From the NCBI RefSeq assembly GCF_019649015.1, contig NZ_BLPI01000001.1, positions 1,587,001 through 1,651,000 of the forward strand: a DNA stretch of 64,000 nucleotides, written 5' to 3'. Shown here one piece after another: positions 10,548 through 19,479 of the stretch. The number at the start of each line of letters is the position of its first letter. The first letter of the stretch is position 1. The position numbers and the translations under genes are program-made. A model generated the notes under the pieces. It searched no databases. It saw only the letters and a list, made by a program, of their open reading frames with translations, and was not told the DNA's origin. This stretch comes from Agarivorans litoreus. Lineage in GTDB: Bacteria > Pseudomonadota > Gammaproteobacteria > Enterobacterales > Celerinatantimonadaceae.

Positions 10548-10991
10548 TTATATCTCGTCAGAGGTAATGCTGAGAACTACTTGAATCACCAGGCAGAAAA
10601 CAACACTTAATTAAGTAATACAATAAAGTGTGGTGAGTTTATCAATTATTGATGAAAAAATCGGTTTCTAGATCAGCTTTATGGTTAAAAATTAGGACTA
10701 ACACTCAAAAGGAGAGGAAAACTTTATAACTACACTTTACCCAAAGCTGGCCTTCACTATATCCAGCGACTTTTGTTATAACATTAAGTCTTTCAAACAG
10801 ATCTTGCCCATAAAGTGAGTTTTCAATAATGATCAGTAGCACGCACTGATATTTTCGATTGCATCGAGATGTTGCATAACTCTGAGAGTAAGCACAGCTA
10901 GGCGGAGATATGCCTCCGTTGGCTTATGATAAACTTAGAAATTACAACTAAAGAGCGGTCTACGAAAGGCTGGGCAATTAAAAGGTTGTCT
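10548..10991. other. Gene-free stretch upstream of the helicase gene
   Basis: A 444-bp AT-rich gap between two leftward genes. It should hold the helicase promoter. A small stem CGGAG..CTCCG lies near 10903-10918. No RNA gene, long repeat or additional ORF is evident. Confidence 0.45.
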
Positions 10992-11822
10992 TCACAGCCC
11001 GTTTCGTTTGTTATGCATAGTTCTTATTGCTTCTTCTCTTTTTCCACCTATACCATCGTTGTCCAGTTTTCTCTCAAAGCCTTTTTCTGATTCTAGTTTG
11101 CTTAAACAATGAACACACATGAACGAGGAAGGCGCTAGCTTAACGCGTTCTATGGGGATGATTTCACCGCATGCATTACAAAATCTTTTTTCCAACCGAT
11201 TACCAAACAAGCATTTAAACTCAGCATCGTAGTCAGCAACGACAACAAATAATCTCGCTCCATGAGGACGGACTTTCACCCCTGAAACACCAGAACCCCA
11301 GAGCGTTTGAGCAAACTCATACGCTTCTTGGAAACAATTAAAGTCTCTATGAAGTTGTTTGGTTGTCTTGAGTACAGTTTTTGTTGAGGAATCAAAAGCT
11401 ACTCGAATTGGATTCACATCTACCACTTTCCCCCTTACAAAGCTGAGCTCAATGAGAGTTTGATAATCATCATCTGTCGAAGTAAATGCGAACGATGATA
11501 CTTTAAGGTAGTGTTTTCTTAGTCGCAACACCCCAGTAAAAAGGCTGTAGAACCCCACATCGAGTACATAATTGTGATAGTCAGTGTGAAAGTGATTGGT
11601 ACTGGCAACATTGTGTGCAAATGAACCGACTCCGAAGAGGGAGAGAGAATCTAGAGTTAAGCGATGGTCCTGCGTAATCTTATACAGAGCGGTGAACCCT
11701 CTCCACAAAGCAGTGCAAACACCTGAAGGTTCTAGGCCTATATGCTCTTTTGTTAAGAGCTGTCGTTCAATACTGAACTCTTCGCCCATAAAAACTATTT
11801 TGTCTGGGGCTTGTAAAGTCAT
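10992..11822 (-). CDS. Unrecognised protein with C-terminal DksA/TraR-like four-cysteine zinc finger
   Basis: A 276-aa protein of unknown function. The N-terminal ~60 residues carry GLEPSGVCTALWRGFTALYK, followed by beta-rich sequence to ~190. Near residue 220 is FCNACGEIIPIERVKLAPSS...CVHC, a C-x2-C-x~17-C-x2-C finger whose spacing and G-x-I-P-x-x-R pattern recall DksA/TraR zinc fingers. The tail is basic. There is no signal peptide or membrane helix. It lies upstream of the helicase gene in the same direction but 444 bp away, so co-transcription is uncertain. It may be a regulator or an accessory subunit of the defence block. The zinc finger is visible; everything else is inference. Confidence 0.7.
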   Translation of the reverse strand: MTLQAPDKIVFMGEEFSIERQLLTKEHIGLEPSGVCTALWRGFTALYKITQDHRLTLDSLSLFGVGSFAHNVASTNHFHTDYHNYVLDVGFYSLFTGVLRLRKHYLKVSSFAFTSTDDDYQTLIELSFVRGKVVDVNPIRVAFDSSTKTVLKTTKQLHRDFNCFQEAYEFAQTLWGSGVSGVKVRPHGARLFVVVADYDAEFKCLFGNRLEKRFCNACGEIIPIERVKLAPSSFMCVHCLSKLESEKGFERKLDNDGIGGKREEAIRTMHNKRNGL

Positions 11823-12066
11823 TTACTTCTCATTGGTATTTTTGCCGAGTTGTATTGCCCAACCGACGAAATAGATTGAGCATTTACTATATTGTTGTTT
11901 TTGGGCCGTCTCAATACTAAAGCGTTATATGTCTCCGATCAAAACAAAACAGAACAAAAAAAGTATAATAAACCAAATATAATTATCATATCAGCATATA
12001 AATTCACCATGAAATAAACTTACTTATCTGATATGTGATAACTAGACTCAAAACGAGCAGTTGCGA
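11823..12066. other. Divergent AT-rich promoter region
   Basis: 244 bp between the leftward zinc-finger gene and the rightward coiled-coil gene. It is markedly AT-rich (runs such as CAAAACAGAACAAAAAAAG), consistent with two back-to-back promoters. A loose repeat ATATCAGCATAT / TATCTGATATGT occurs near 11988-12039. Confidence 0.4.
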
Positions 12067-13326
12067 ATGAAAAATTTATCTCGATGGTTTTCTCAGCACA
12101 AAGTAACCATAGAAAGACACAGTGAACGCCTCAAAAGCAGCACTAAAGATGCCTACAATAAAGCTACCGAGCTAAGTGAACAAGCAAAGCAACTCGCCGA
12201 GCAGGCCGCTAACTCAGAGCAAGTTCGTAAACAAACTGATAAGCTAATCAACATATCTGAGGATATGTCCGATAGCATCAAGAAGAATGGAGAACAGCTT
12301 CTAGAAGCCAGTAAAAGAACTGGAGAGGTCGTTTCAGGTGTATTGAGCGGTGGTGTCCGTTCAGTAACCGACCTAATTGACAATGCTCAAATTCTGTTGC
12401 TATCACCAGACACTAAAGATCTTACAGATCGGATTGAAAGCCAAGGTTCGCAATTTCGCGAACTGCATCGCGATCGTTCCCAGCTCGATGCTATTTTTTT
12501 GTGTGGAGAGTCCTTAGCCAGCCTCCTATCACAAGGCTCTATCGACAGCATTATTGAAGAAGCATATGCCGCTCAATACCCTGGATTAGCAGAGCAGATG
12601 ACGTTCTTAGACAAAGTGCGTGAATTAGAAACCGATGCACAATTACTTGGTTTTATCAGCGGCGTAAAAGGCAAGCTCTTTGAATTGAAGTACGTAGATT
12701 ATCTCAATGATGGCAATTTGCCTGACGGGTATGAAGCCCAAGTTGTCGAGCTAGCTAATCAGCCAGGATGGGACATCGAAATCATAGGGCCGAATGGAGG
12801 TGTACAAGAAATCCTTCAAGCTAAAGCGACCGATTCGATACACTATGTTCAAGCGGCGTTGGATAAGTACCCTTCCATTGATATTGTCACTACAGAAGAA
12901 GTGTACAGTCAACTGGTACTAGCCGGAGCGGGTGATGGAGTTTTGAGCAGTGGCTTTACAAACGAGGACATAACTGACGAAGTAGTCAACGCCGCTAATG
13001 CAGCAGAGCTTAATCTAGACTTTATGCCCCCTGTAATAACTATGGCTTTCATCGCCTTTACATCCTTTAAAGAAGAAAGCCTTACGCTATACCAAAAAGC
13101 TAGAACAGCTGGCGAAAGATCTGGAACCGCTTATTACTGTTATTTACTTGGCAATGGCGTTGCGGTTGCTACAAACACCTGGTGGCTAGGAGTTGTTGGC
13201 AGCGTCACGAGCCGGTATATGACAGACGTGGTCGCAAGAAAAGCCGCGGTGAAAAAGCACTTCAACAAGGTAATTGCAACAAATCAAACAATCATCGACA
13301 GGACAAAGGCAGCTTCCATAGCTTAG
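12067..13326 (+). CDS. Unrecognised protein: coiled coil, possible PD-(D/E)xK-like domain, C-terminal membrane segments
   Basis: A 419-aa protein. Residues ~5-110 are strongly heptad-like, rich in Lys, Glu, Ala and Gln (ATELSEQAKQLAEQAANSEQ). A central region near 205-260 reads GKLFELKYVDYL, then GWDIEIIGPNGG...EILQAKAT, which could be a restriction-nuclease-like core (E, D, QxK). The last ~120 residues have hydrophobic stretches (PPVITMAFIAFTSF; YYCYLLGNGVAVATNTWWLG) that could span or touch a membrane. ATG 12067 is preferred over TTG 12061, with only a weak GAG-type ribosome site. It is transcribed opposite to the other genes of the repeat-bounded block. The combination suggests a membrane-linked effector, but no family is recognised. 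Confidence 0.7.
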   Translation: MKNLSRWFSQHKVTIERHSERLKSSTKDAYNKATELSEQAKQLAEQAANSEQVRKQTDKLINISEDMSDSIKKNGEQLLEASKRTGEVVSGVLSGGVRSVTDLIDNAQILLLSPDTKDLTDRIESQGSQFRELHRDRSQLDAIFLCGESLASLLSQGSIDSIIEEAYAAQYPGLAEQMTFLDKVRELETDAQLLGFISGVKGKLFELKYVDYLNDGNLPDGYEAQVVELANQPGWDIEIIGPNGGVQEILQAKATDSIHYVQAALDKYPSIDIVTTEEVYSQLVLAGAGDGVLSSGFTNEDITDEVVNAANAAELNLDFMPPVITMAFIAFTSFKEESLTLYQKARTAGERSGTAYYCYLLGNGVAVATNTWWLGVVGSVTSRYMTDVVARKAAVKKHFNKVIATNQTIIDRTKAASIA

Positions 13327-13476
13327 CAAGAAGCTACACAAGCTAGGGAGACCGACAAGGAGCGCTTGCAGGCTCTGGCTCTGGCTGCGACTCTACTCCC
13401 ACCAGCCCGACTGAAATTGCAGGAATATAAGCCGCTATACAACGGTATAGATAACAATTTTAATTCCAAACTTGCT
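13327..13476. other. Gene-free stretch with a partial repeat unit
   Basis: No coding signal is seen. At 13451-13474 there is a partial extra copy of the repeat's left edge (ATAACAATTTTAATTCC.. ), placed in tandem immediately before the full right copy. This suggests a local duplication of the repeat end. Confidence 0.5.
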
Positions 13477-13613
13477 TAACAGTTTTAATTCTGAACTTGA
13501 GCGATTCATCTGCATTTACAACGCCGCCAAACACGAAATAGTTAAAGATAAGCACTTAATCGAGAACTAAAAACCACGTTTACCTCTTCCAAAAACCTAC
13601 CGAAATTTCGTTA
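13477..13613 (+). repeat. Right copy of ~138-bp direct repeat
   Basis: Same orientation as 3821-3959. It begins TAACAGTTTTAATTCTGAAC and ends CCTACCGAAATTTCGTTA. The final ~35 bp, containing the small palindrome CGAAATTTCG, are almost identical to the left copy; the middle is diverged. Together the two copies bound a block with the helicase and three unknown genes. The recombinase genes lie just outside this copy. Confidence 0.75.
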
Positions 13614-13694
13614 GCCTATGGTTCAAATAAAGTACTAACGACGACTATCATTACTATAAATGAAACAGGATCCCAGAAAAGGGGGGACGCAGAG

Positions 13695-14003
13695 ATGAAG
13701 ATTTTTGGGCTTAAAATGGTCGAGGTCGAGATTGACCGTCACTGTGATGTTTGTGGTGTTAGTGTTTTGGTTGACTGTAACGGTACAAAATTAGAAGAGG
13801 TCGGAGAGTTAAACGCTAATTGGGGATATGGCTCAAAAATGGATGGCGTAACTCATCACCTAGACATGTGCGAAAGCTGCTTCCAAGTGGCATTGGAAGC
13901 ATTAATAGAGCATCGACGCAGACTTAATATGTTTGATGATAATCAAGAGTTACATGATGAAAACTTTGGAATTGTTCATTCTCGGCCGTTGCCTAACATA
14001 TAA
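13695..14003 (+). CDS. Small Cys/His-rich protein, putative zinc ribbon
   Basis: A 102-aa protein beginning at ATG 13695 after a GGGGGG ribosome site. It has RHCDVCGV near the N-terminus and HHLDMCESCF near residue 60. The two C-x2-C pairs could bind zinc. It lacks a signal peptide and membrane segments. It lies just right of the right direct repeat and before the ParB-like/recombinase genes, on the same strand. Similar small zinc-ribbon proteins are common in mobile elements, but I cannot name a family or function. Confidence 0.65.
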   Translation: MKIFGLKMVEVEIDRHCDVCGVSVLVDCNGTKLEEVGELNANWGYGSKMDGVTHHLDMCESCFQVALEALIEHRRRLNMFDDNQELHDENFGIVHSRPLPNI

Positions 14004-14226
14004 TTCAAAAGTGTTAATTGGTGGGCTTACAGGCAAATTGTTGAAGCAACTAAACACGATGGTAAATAACTGTTTATTAAAGAGGTGCCTAGGCCAACTA
14101 AGCCGGCTCCCTCTTCTACACCTTTCCATGAATGTCGCACTTATTATCTGAAATCGGGCTTTTTTTTAAAATTTCCTTAAAAACTTTGGCTATAGCAATA
14201 CCGGTAAAGATATTGCGAGTTACAAC

Positions 14227-14721
14227 ATGTCAGAGTTTAAAACTGTCCAGCTAAAAGATATAGCCCTTCTACCAAGCCTAGAGAGTGCCATTGATGAACT
14301 AATTTTTCAGTTTCCTACCCTCCCAACATTGCTCCACAATGCAGAGGTAGCCCCTATTGTCGTAGAAACTACTGCTACGCATATCATAACGGGGCAAGCC
14401 GCGCTAGCTATTGCGAAAAAACGCAACATTCCAGACATTACCTGTATTCGAATAAAAAAAATCGCCCCACAGGCCCTTATAAAACGGAGTTGGGGCGCCT
14501 TGCTTGGAGATTCCCTCATTTACGCGGGGCTCGACATACCAGTACTCAATTTTATTTTTAGTCAACCCCCCAAATGGCGAATAGAAAGGGGGTTAATTCG
14601 ACCGGATGGAAAGGCTGTTAGCGTTCGGTATGCTGCCCAAAAACTGGGCTTACCCACCTCGACGCTACAGAGCCGGATCTCAAAATTTGAAAAAAAATGG
14701 AAAAAAATCACAAATCGCTGA
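14227..14721 (+). CDS. ParB-like N-terminal domain protein with C-terminal helix-turn-helix
   Basis: A 164-aa protein. Residues ~5-85 resemble a ParB/Srx-type fold: LKDIALLPSLESAIDELI, then EVAPIVVETTATHIITGQAA and AKKRNIPDITCIRI. The C-terminal ~40 residues (KAVSVRYAAQKLGLPTSTLQ) form a likely helix-turn-helix. It ends 46 bp before the first recombinase gene, on the same strand, so the three are probably one operon. A role as a DNA-binding accessory or regulator of the recombinases is inferred from position. Confidence 0.6.
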   Translation: MSEFKTVQLKDIALLPSLESAIDELIFQFPTLPTLLHNAEVAPIVVETTATHIITGQAALAIAKKRNIPDITCIRIKKIAPQALIKRSWGALLGDSLIYAGLDIPVLNFIFSQPPKWRIERGLIRPDGKAVSVRYAAQKLGLPTSTLQSRISKFEKKWKKITNR

Positions 14722-14767
14722 AAAAACTTTAACTACATGAGAAGACACAATAAACACGGAGAAAGAG

Positions 14768-16087
14768 ATGTCTTCTACTATCCATAGAAAAAATCGAGTT
14801 GCCAGCGGTAAGGCCACTCGTCAAATATTACCCAAGAATACCGTACATAAAGCGATTGCTAGGCTTTTTGGTTCTGCGCACAGACCTTATGAAAGCCTCT
14901 TATTAAGCTCAGCATTAACAGGTATTTCAGTGAAATGTTTATTCAACGCCATCACAATGGGTGAGCCGAAAGAAAGCGATGAAAACCAAGTACTCAGCTT
15001 TGTAACTTATATAAGTAATTCCTGTCCATCCATCAATATCAACATCAATCTGCCTTTTGGCAAGCGCAGCGTGCAAATAACACTACCAGAGGCTTTAGCT
15101 GAGGGGTGGTTAGCGCTCATTAACCACAAAGATGATTACAGCTCAGCACCGCTAACCCGTGTATGCAACCAGCTCGAAAAAGGACTCACTCCGACTCGAT
15201 TGCAACGACTGATGCTCGAACAAATGAGTCCGCTGCATCGTGAGCACGTTGATGTGCTCACGGTATCGAATAATCGAGCCACCTGGACGCTGTATTACCG
15301 AGCAATACTGCTGAACGATATTCAAAATTACAGTTATACATTCCAACAGCGCCTGCTCCGCGCGAGTGGCATTAACGCGACTTGGAAAAAGCCTCAAAAG
15401 GCGCAAGGTTTTACAACACCGCCAGTCGATACCCAAATGCTTCATTCAGCACTAGTTAAGACAAAGGCTGTAATAAGCAGGGCTTTCCAGAGTATTAATA
15501 ATGAGTTCGTTTTTCTAAATAGCCTTGCGGCGTTCACGTCCCTATCGTTAGAAGTTGGCTTAGGCTGTCGACCGGCCCAATGCGCAAGATGGCTTTTGCC
15601 GCGGCTATTATCTAACTCAGTAGAAGTGCTAGACAAAGGGCCTTCATCAAAGCGCCAGCTACCACTGCCCAAACGTTTACAATCCCTTATTGCTTGGTAT
15701 TACGAAAAACTAGAAGACTGGCTAACTGCACCACCTTACAAAGATAAGCCAGTTTTTGATTATATTAACGACGTTTATCATGGCCAGCGCCCGGCTTTTT
15801 TCTACATTGAGTGCCACTCAAATAGCCCTAGTGTCACTCCGATGACAGCAAATATTCGAAAAACGTTCTTATGCTCGATTGGCATAACAGAAATATCATC
15901 ACTGCCGTTAAATGCCGGACGACGTCACTTACAACAGCACGTGAGAAACGAATTTTCTTATCTGCTTGCAGATAGATGGTTTGGTTACGACACGCTCGCA
16001 AACGCTTCTCCTGCGGGAGTTTCAGGAAATCTTACAACTATTGCGAACTGGATAGATGAGCAGGATTTTTTGGGGGTGGAGTTATAA
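14768..16087 (+). CDS. Tyrosine-recombinase-like protein lacking an obvious catalytic tyrosine
   Basis: A 439-aa protein preceded by GGAGAAAGAG. Its C-terminal half is integrase-like: LSLEVGLGCRPAQCARWLLP corresponds to the first catalytic Arg block, and LNAGRRHLQQHVRNEF to the HxxR block. The position where LxGH is expected reads LADRWFGYDT, and no Tyr follows in the remaining ~30 residues. It therefore looks catalytically degenerate, or it uses an unusual arrangement. Its 3' end overlaps the next recombinase gene by 32 nt, which suggests translational coupling and a two-subunit recombinase, as in the paired recombinases of Tn554-type elements. The integrase kinship is by motif only. Confidence 0.65.
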   Translation: MSSTIHRKNRVASGKATRQILPKNTVHKAIARLFGSAHRPYESLLLSSALTGISVKCLFNAITMGEPKESDENQVLSFVTYISNSCPSINININLPFGKRSVQITLPEALAEGWLALINHKDDYSSAPLTRVCNQLEKGLTPTRLQRLMLEQMSPLHREHVDVLTVSNNRATWTLYYRAILLNDIQNYSYTFQQRLLRASGINATWKKPQKAQGFTTPPVDTQMLHSALVKTKAVISRAFQSINNEFVFLNSLAAFTSLSLEVGLGCRPAQCARWLLPRLLSNSVEVLDKGPSSKRQLPLPKRLQSLIAWYYEKLEDWLTAPPYKDKPVFDYINDVYHGQRPAFFYIECHSNSPSVTPMTANIRKTFLCSIGITEISSLPLNAGRRHLQQHVRNEFSYLLADRWFGYDTLANASPAGVSGNLTTIANWIDEQDFLGVEL

Positions 16088-18554
16088 AACTATCATAGAT
16101 AGCTTCGTGTCATTCATCGAAAATGAAAATAAAAAAGCTTGGGAAGAGGAAGATTGGGCCGATAACATCGCTTGCGCATTGGTGTTGTTGCAGGGAGAGT
16201 TTACCCATCAGCGTTTAGCAGCCATCATCCCTCGCCTCCGACATTTGGTTCGTTATGACGCACAAATATGGCTAGAGTTAAATACCGCTACTAACAATAC
16301 ATGCAGCGGCAATGTTCGAGACGAAAAAGGCGTGGCTCGATTGGAGTCGCGCTTCTATCCAGTTGGTGTTACAGCAGGCCTCATTTTCAATTACTTATCA
16401 CAGCTAAATTCACAGCTGCAGTGGGATGAGGTTAAAAGTTGGCAACGTATAAAACGAACATTGGTATCACTAGGCCTAAATCCGCTGACAACAGAAAGGC
16501 TTTTTTACAAGCAGCTCCGCGAGCATTATACGTTTAACTACTACGGACAACTATCTGCTACTCAAATAGAACAACTGCTTCAGCCGCTGCAGAGCGCCCC
16601 ACTAACACACACCAACGCCCGGTGGCTGCAACAAAATACCATTTCGATGACTGCGATTGAGGCCCCCACTCAACATCGCTCTGCCGTGTCCGGGAAATTA
16701 TTATCACAGGCCTCTCCTAAAAAAGGCGATAAACAGGCGCTTGCTGAGCTCACATTAATCCACCAACTGCGAGCTGAACATATTGGTAAACACGACGGTG
16801 TAGTCGCAGCATGTGGCTATTTGATAAATAGACGGCACAAAAAGCTCAGCAGCTTTGCTACTGATAGAAGTCATCTCAAAGAGCTTTTACATGATGATTT
16901 CATTGATTTCTCATCAACCGATATTAAGGACAAACTGAGTCGTTTAGCCAGGCGGTTATCTGAACAAAAGAAAATAACTAGCGCTAGAACATACACTTTA
17001 TGCAAACGCGCCATCGAAGACCTTACCGAACAATCAATTGATGGCGTAGCAAATCAGCGTTTAGGCAATATTATAAATGCCGGATATATTAATGATGTGC
17101 AATGGATGCACCTTTTCGAAGCCCTCACCAAAGCACAGTCTTCGCCAATGGCCGCGCTTCAAACGGGTGTATTTATTATCATCATGAACCGGCTAGGTCT
17201 GCGAACCCAAGAAGCTGTGAATTTACGTATCAAAGATGTCGCCCATCATGATGAGCTAGGTATTCAGGTGAGAGCAAGCTTTGACCACTCATTGAAAACG
17301 CAACAAGCAACTAGGGAACTTCCCACAGTTTTAATCCCTGAAGCCGAGCGGCATTGGGTAAATGCCCTGATTAATCTTCGTGTCGCGCAATATGGCGCCG
17401 ACTCACAACAACCACTCTTCGATATTTCACTGGATAGCGTGATTGATGACGCTGGTGCGCAGCTGCGCGCGCTAACTGGCAATGAGCACTGCAGTTGCTA
17501 CACATTTAGGCACTGTGCATTTTCTCGATTAGCCCTAATTCTGTTTGCATCCAACGCTCTAATAAAACGTTATACGGGAATATCTACAGACGAAATAAAA
17601 GCAATTCGTTTGGCGCTGACGGGCTCAGAAGATGCAAATGCAACTAACGCACAGCAAGTGTTTAATCGGCTCGCAGGCCACGCTGACTATCAAGTTGGCC
17701 TGCACCATTATCGCCATTTTGAGCACGAGCAAATGACAGAAAGCCTCATTAACATCCAACCACTTGTCGACATAGCAAAAATTACCGACTGCAGTGCAAT
17801 TAGCATAGGAAAAATGATTGGGGCCCATAAACGTATGCACCCTTCAGCAACATCGCAGCAAATCCAGCATGGGGTGCAGAATCGATTACTCAGCCAATAT
17901 GCAGAGCATATTAAGCGAGGGGGCCGCCCCAAAAAATTTAACCGTATTTCTAGCCCTCCCCAAATAGTGCTCACATTGGAAATGCTGCATCAGTCTTTTG
18001 GTACAGTAGCCATTTACAGCGTATGTAATAGGCTGCAACTAGCGAAAATCTCTTCTGCACATACAAGGTTGATAGCCAAGCTTACACGAAAAGGCAAGCC
18101 AGTTTTCCCGGTCAATCAGGTGGGAAAGCTAGAACCACCGGTTTTTAAAAAAGACAGAGAGATGCTGGCTCATATTTTTCGCCACATAAGCAATACACGA
18201 AGCATTGAGCAGTTAAAAACCTTTGTGCATGCAGGCTTGGCTAACACCCTATACATGACTCCAACCTCGATTCGACGGCAACTAAAAGCGTTAGCTGGGT
18301 TATTTCCATCTGGAGTCAATATCGGATTGATATTTTCACCACACAATGATGGGTTACCATTGAAATCATGGCCAAAAAAATACAAGCAACTAGGTCTAGT
18401 GACGAGCTCAGTTCAAGATGAAACTTGCAAATATGCGAGTAAAATTTCCATCACAGAAAATGGCAGGCGGTGCGTGAAAGTTATGCAGCACGTTATTTTT
18501 TTTGGCTATTTGTACCTATCGGCTATCAATGCTCTCAACAACATTAAAGTTTAG
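16056..18554 (+). CDS. Large tyrosine recombinase (832 aa) with C-terminal extension
   Basis: Catalytic-domain residues are visible: Arg383 in RLGLRTQEAVNL, Arg485 in YTFRH (Tyr replaces the usual first His of HxxR), His542 in LAGHADYQ and Tyr552 in LHHYRH. The N-terminal ~350 residues contain a core-binding-like helical region. About 280 residues follow the nucleophile, including an AT-hook-like GGRPKKF near 630, far longer than phage integrases. ATG 16056 overlaps the upstream recombinase gene by 32 nt. The pair, with the ParB-like gene, is a plausible mobility module for the adjacent accessory block. Known analogues are TnpA/TnpB-type recombinase pairs; the exact family is not identified. 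Confidence 0.78.
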   Translation: MSRIFWGWSYKTIIDSFVSFIENENKKAWEEEDWADNIACALVLLQGEFTHQRLAAIIPRLRHLVRYDAQIWLELNTATNNTCSGNVRDEKGVARLESRFYPVGVTAGLIFNYLSQLNSQLQWDEVKSWQRIKRTLVSLGLNPLTTERLFYKQLREHYTFNYYGQLSATQIEQLLQPLQSAPLTHTNARWLQQNTISMTAIEAPTQHRSAVSGKLLSQASPKKGDKQALAELTLIHQLRAEHIGKHDGVVAACGYLINRRHKKLSSFATDRSHLKELLHDDFIDFSSTDIKDKLSRLARRLSEQKKITSARTYTLCKRAIEDLTEQSIDGVANQRLGNIINAGYINDVQWMHLFEALTKAQSSPMAALQTGVFIIIMNRLGLRTQEAVNLRIKDVAHHDELGIQVRASFDHSLKTQQATRELPTVLIPEAERHWVNALINLRVAQYGADSQQPLFDISLDSVIDDAGAQLRALTGNEHCSCYTFRHCAFSRLALILFASNALIKRYTGISTDEIKAIRLALTGSEDANATNAQQVFNRLAGHADYQVGLHHYRHFEHEQMTESLINIQPLVDIAKITDCSAISIGKMIGAHKRMHPSATSQQIQHGVQNRLLSQYAEHIKRGGRPKKFNRISSPPQIVLTLEMLHQSFGTVAIYSVCNRLQLAKISSAHTRLIAKLTRKGKPVFPVNQVGKLEPPVFKKDREMLAHIFRHISNTRSIEQLKTFVHAGLANTLYMTPTSIRRQLKALAGLFPSGVNIGLIFSPHNDGLPLKSWPKKYKQLGLVTSSVQDETCKYASKISITENGRRCVKVMQHVIFFGYLYLSAINALNNIKV

Positions 18555-18585
18555 TTAGCGTAGGCTACTAACGAATGTAAAAAAT

Positions 18586-18610
18586 TAGGGCGGCAATTAG
18601 CCGCCCTACA
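18586..18610 (-). terminator. Bidirectional hairpin between recombinase and small gene
   Basis: The stem AGGGCGGC-AATTA-GCCGCCCT has a T-run on the minus-strand side (ATTTTTTAC). It suits termination of the leftward gene at 18631 and possibly of the rightward recombinase gene. Confidence 0.65.
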
Positions 18611-18630
18611 TCTTCACATAACTAAAGACA

Positions 18631-18870
18631 CTAAGGTTTGTTAAGCTCAGGGTGACGAGCTACCTCTTTTTTGACTCGCACGGCAAGTAAGGCTGCTATA
18701 AACCCGAGCAATTCAGGATCGGTATCGGTGGGTAAACCCTGTAAATATTTTGCCGGTAACCTGTAAACAATTATCAGCGGTAAAAAACTCGCAACGCTCT
18801 GCGCTCTGTGGTCGTCACCGTCAATCCAAGCGCAAACTAACCCTCGTTCGAGGTTGGTATAATCAAACAT
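18631..18870 (-). CDS. Small hypothetical protein, 79 aa
   Basis: Begins MFDYTNLERGLVCAWIDGDD at an ATG at 18870, preceded by AGGAGA with six bases of spacing. A longer reading to 18945 is possible but lacks a ribosome site. The protein has one moderately hydrophobic stretch (ASFLPLIIVYRLPAKYL) and a second (LLGFIAALLAVRV). No family is recognised. It is followed by a good terminator, so it is likely a stand-alone gene of the mobile region. Confidence 0.55.
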   Translation of the reverse strand: MFDYTNLERGLVCAWIDGDDHRAQSVASFLPLIIVYRLPAKYLQGLPTDTDPELLGFIAALLAVRVKKEVARHPELNKP

Positions 18871-18945
18871 TAGCATTCTCCTGAGGTTGTAAATGCTAGA
18901 CCATTGCATCATAGCGCTCGCGTCTGACAATTTTAGCTCGACCAA

Positions 18946-19479
18946 ACACCATTAATATTTGCCTACAAACCGAACTTTGGAAGCAAATAAAGTAATGGTG
19001 AAATACCCCAAAAAGTGTCAAATCGTATTGACGAGTTACAGTTTGCCATTTTTCGACCAAAAGTCATTGATATAAATAGATTTTCATCTTGCGAAGCTAC
19101 CCCCTAAAAACAGCGATTTTAGGGGGGCTTTCGACACATTATTCCGCCGAATTCTGATGAGTTGAAAAGCAATAATTTTGTTATAAAAATAAGGGAAAGC
19201 TTGATGAAAAAAACGTAGAGTAATAGCAATAACTCTCCATAAACTAGGCAGCAAAAATTTGCTTTTATGTGTGCTCACATCTTAGTCGTTTCAGATATTC
19301 GTTAATCAGTTCCACTGAGATTAAGCCGCCCTCAATAATCACTAGATGCTTGATTTTACTAACCTAAAAATCCATTCAGTCAAACATCTCTATGTCTGAC
19401 TGAAAATATAGAAAAAACCAATAGGTTAAATACTCGAAAGATACACACCGCAACCAGCTATGTAGATAACGAAACCTGT
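18946..19479. other. 534-bp gene-free stretch with one stable hairpin
   Basis: No convincing gene. A stable stem (CCCCCTAAAA / TTTTAGGGGG) lies near 19100-19126 and is followed by GCTTTC on the plus strand; it could be a terminator or a folded site. The stretch separates the recombinase module from the serine recombinase gene. Confidence 0.5.

Noticed and set aside
3821-13613. The ~138-bp repeats as integron attC sites
   Set aside because: No attC core pair with proper inverted arms is seen, and no integron-type integrase is present.
13933-14151. 72-aa ORF overlapping the small Cys-rich gene
   Set aside because: Shadow frame of 13695-14003 with no independent start signal.
19084-19278. 64-aa ORF on the minus strand
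   Set aside because: It runs over a terminator-like hairpin, has no ribosome site and no protein-like pattern.
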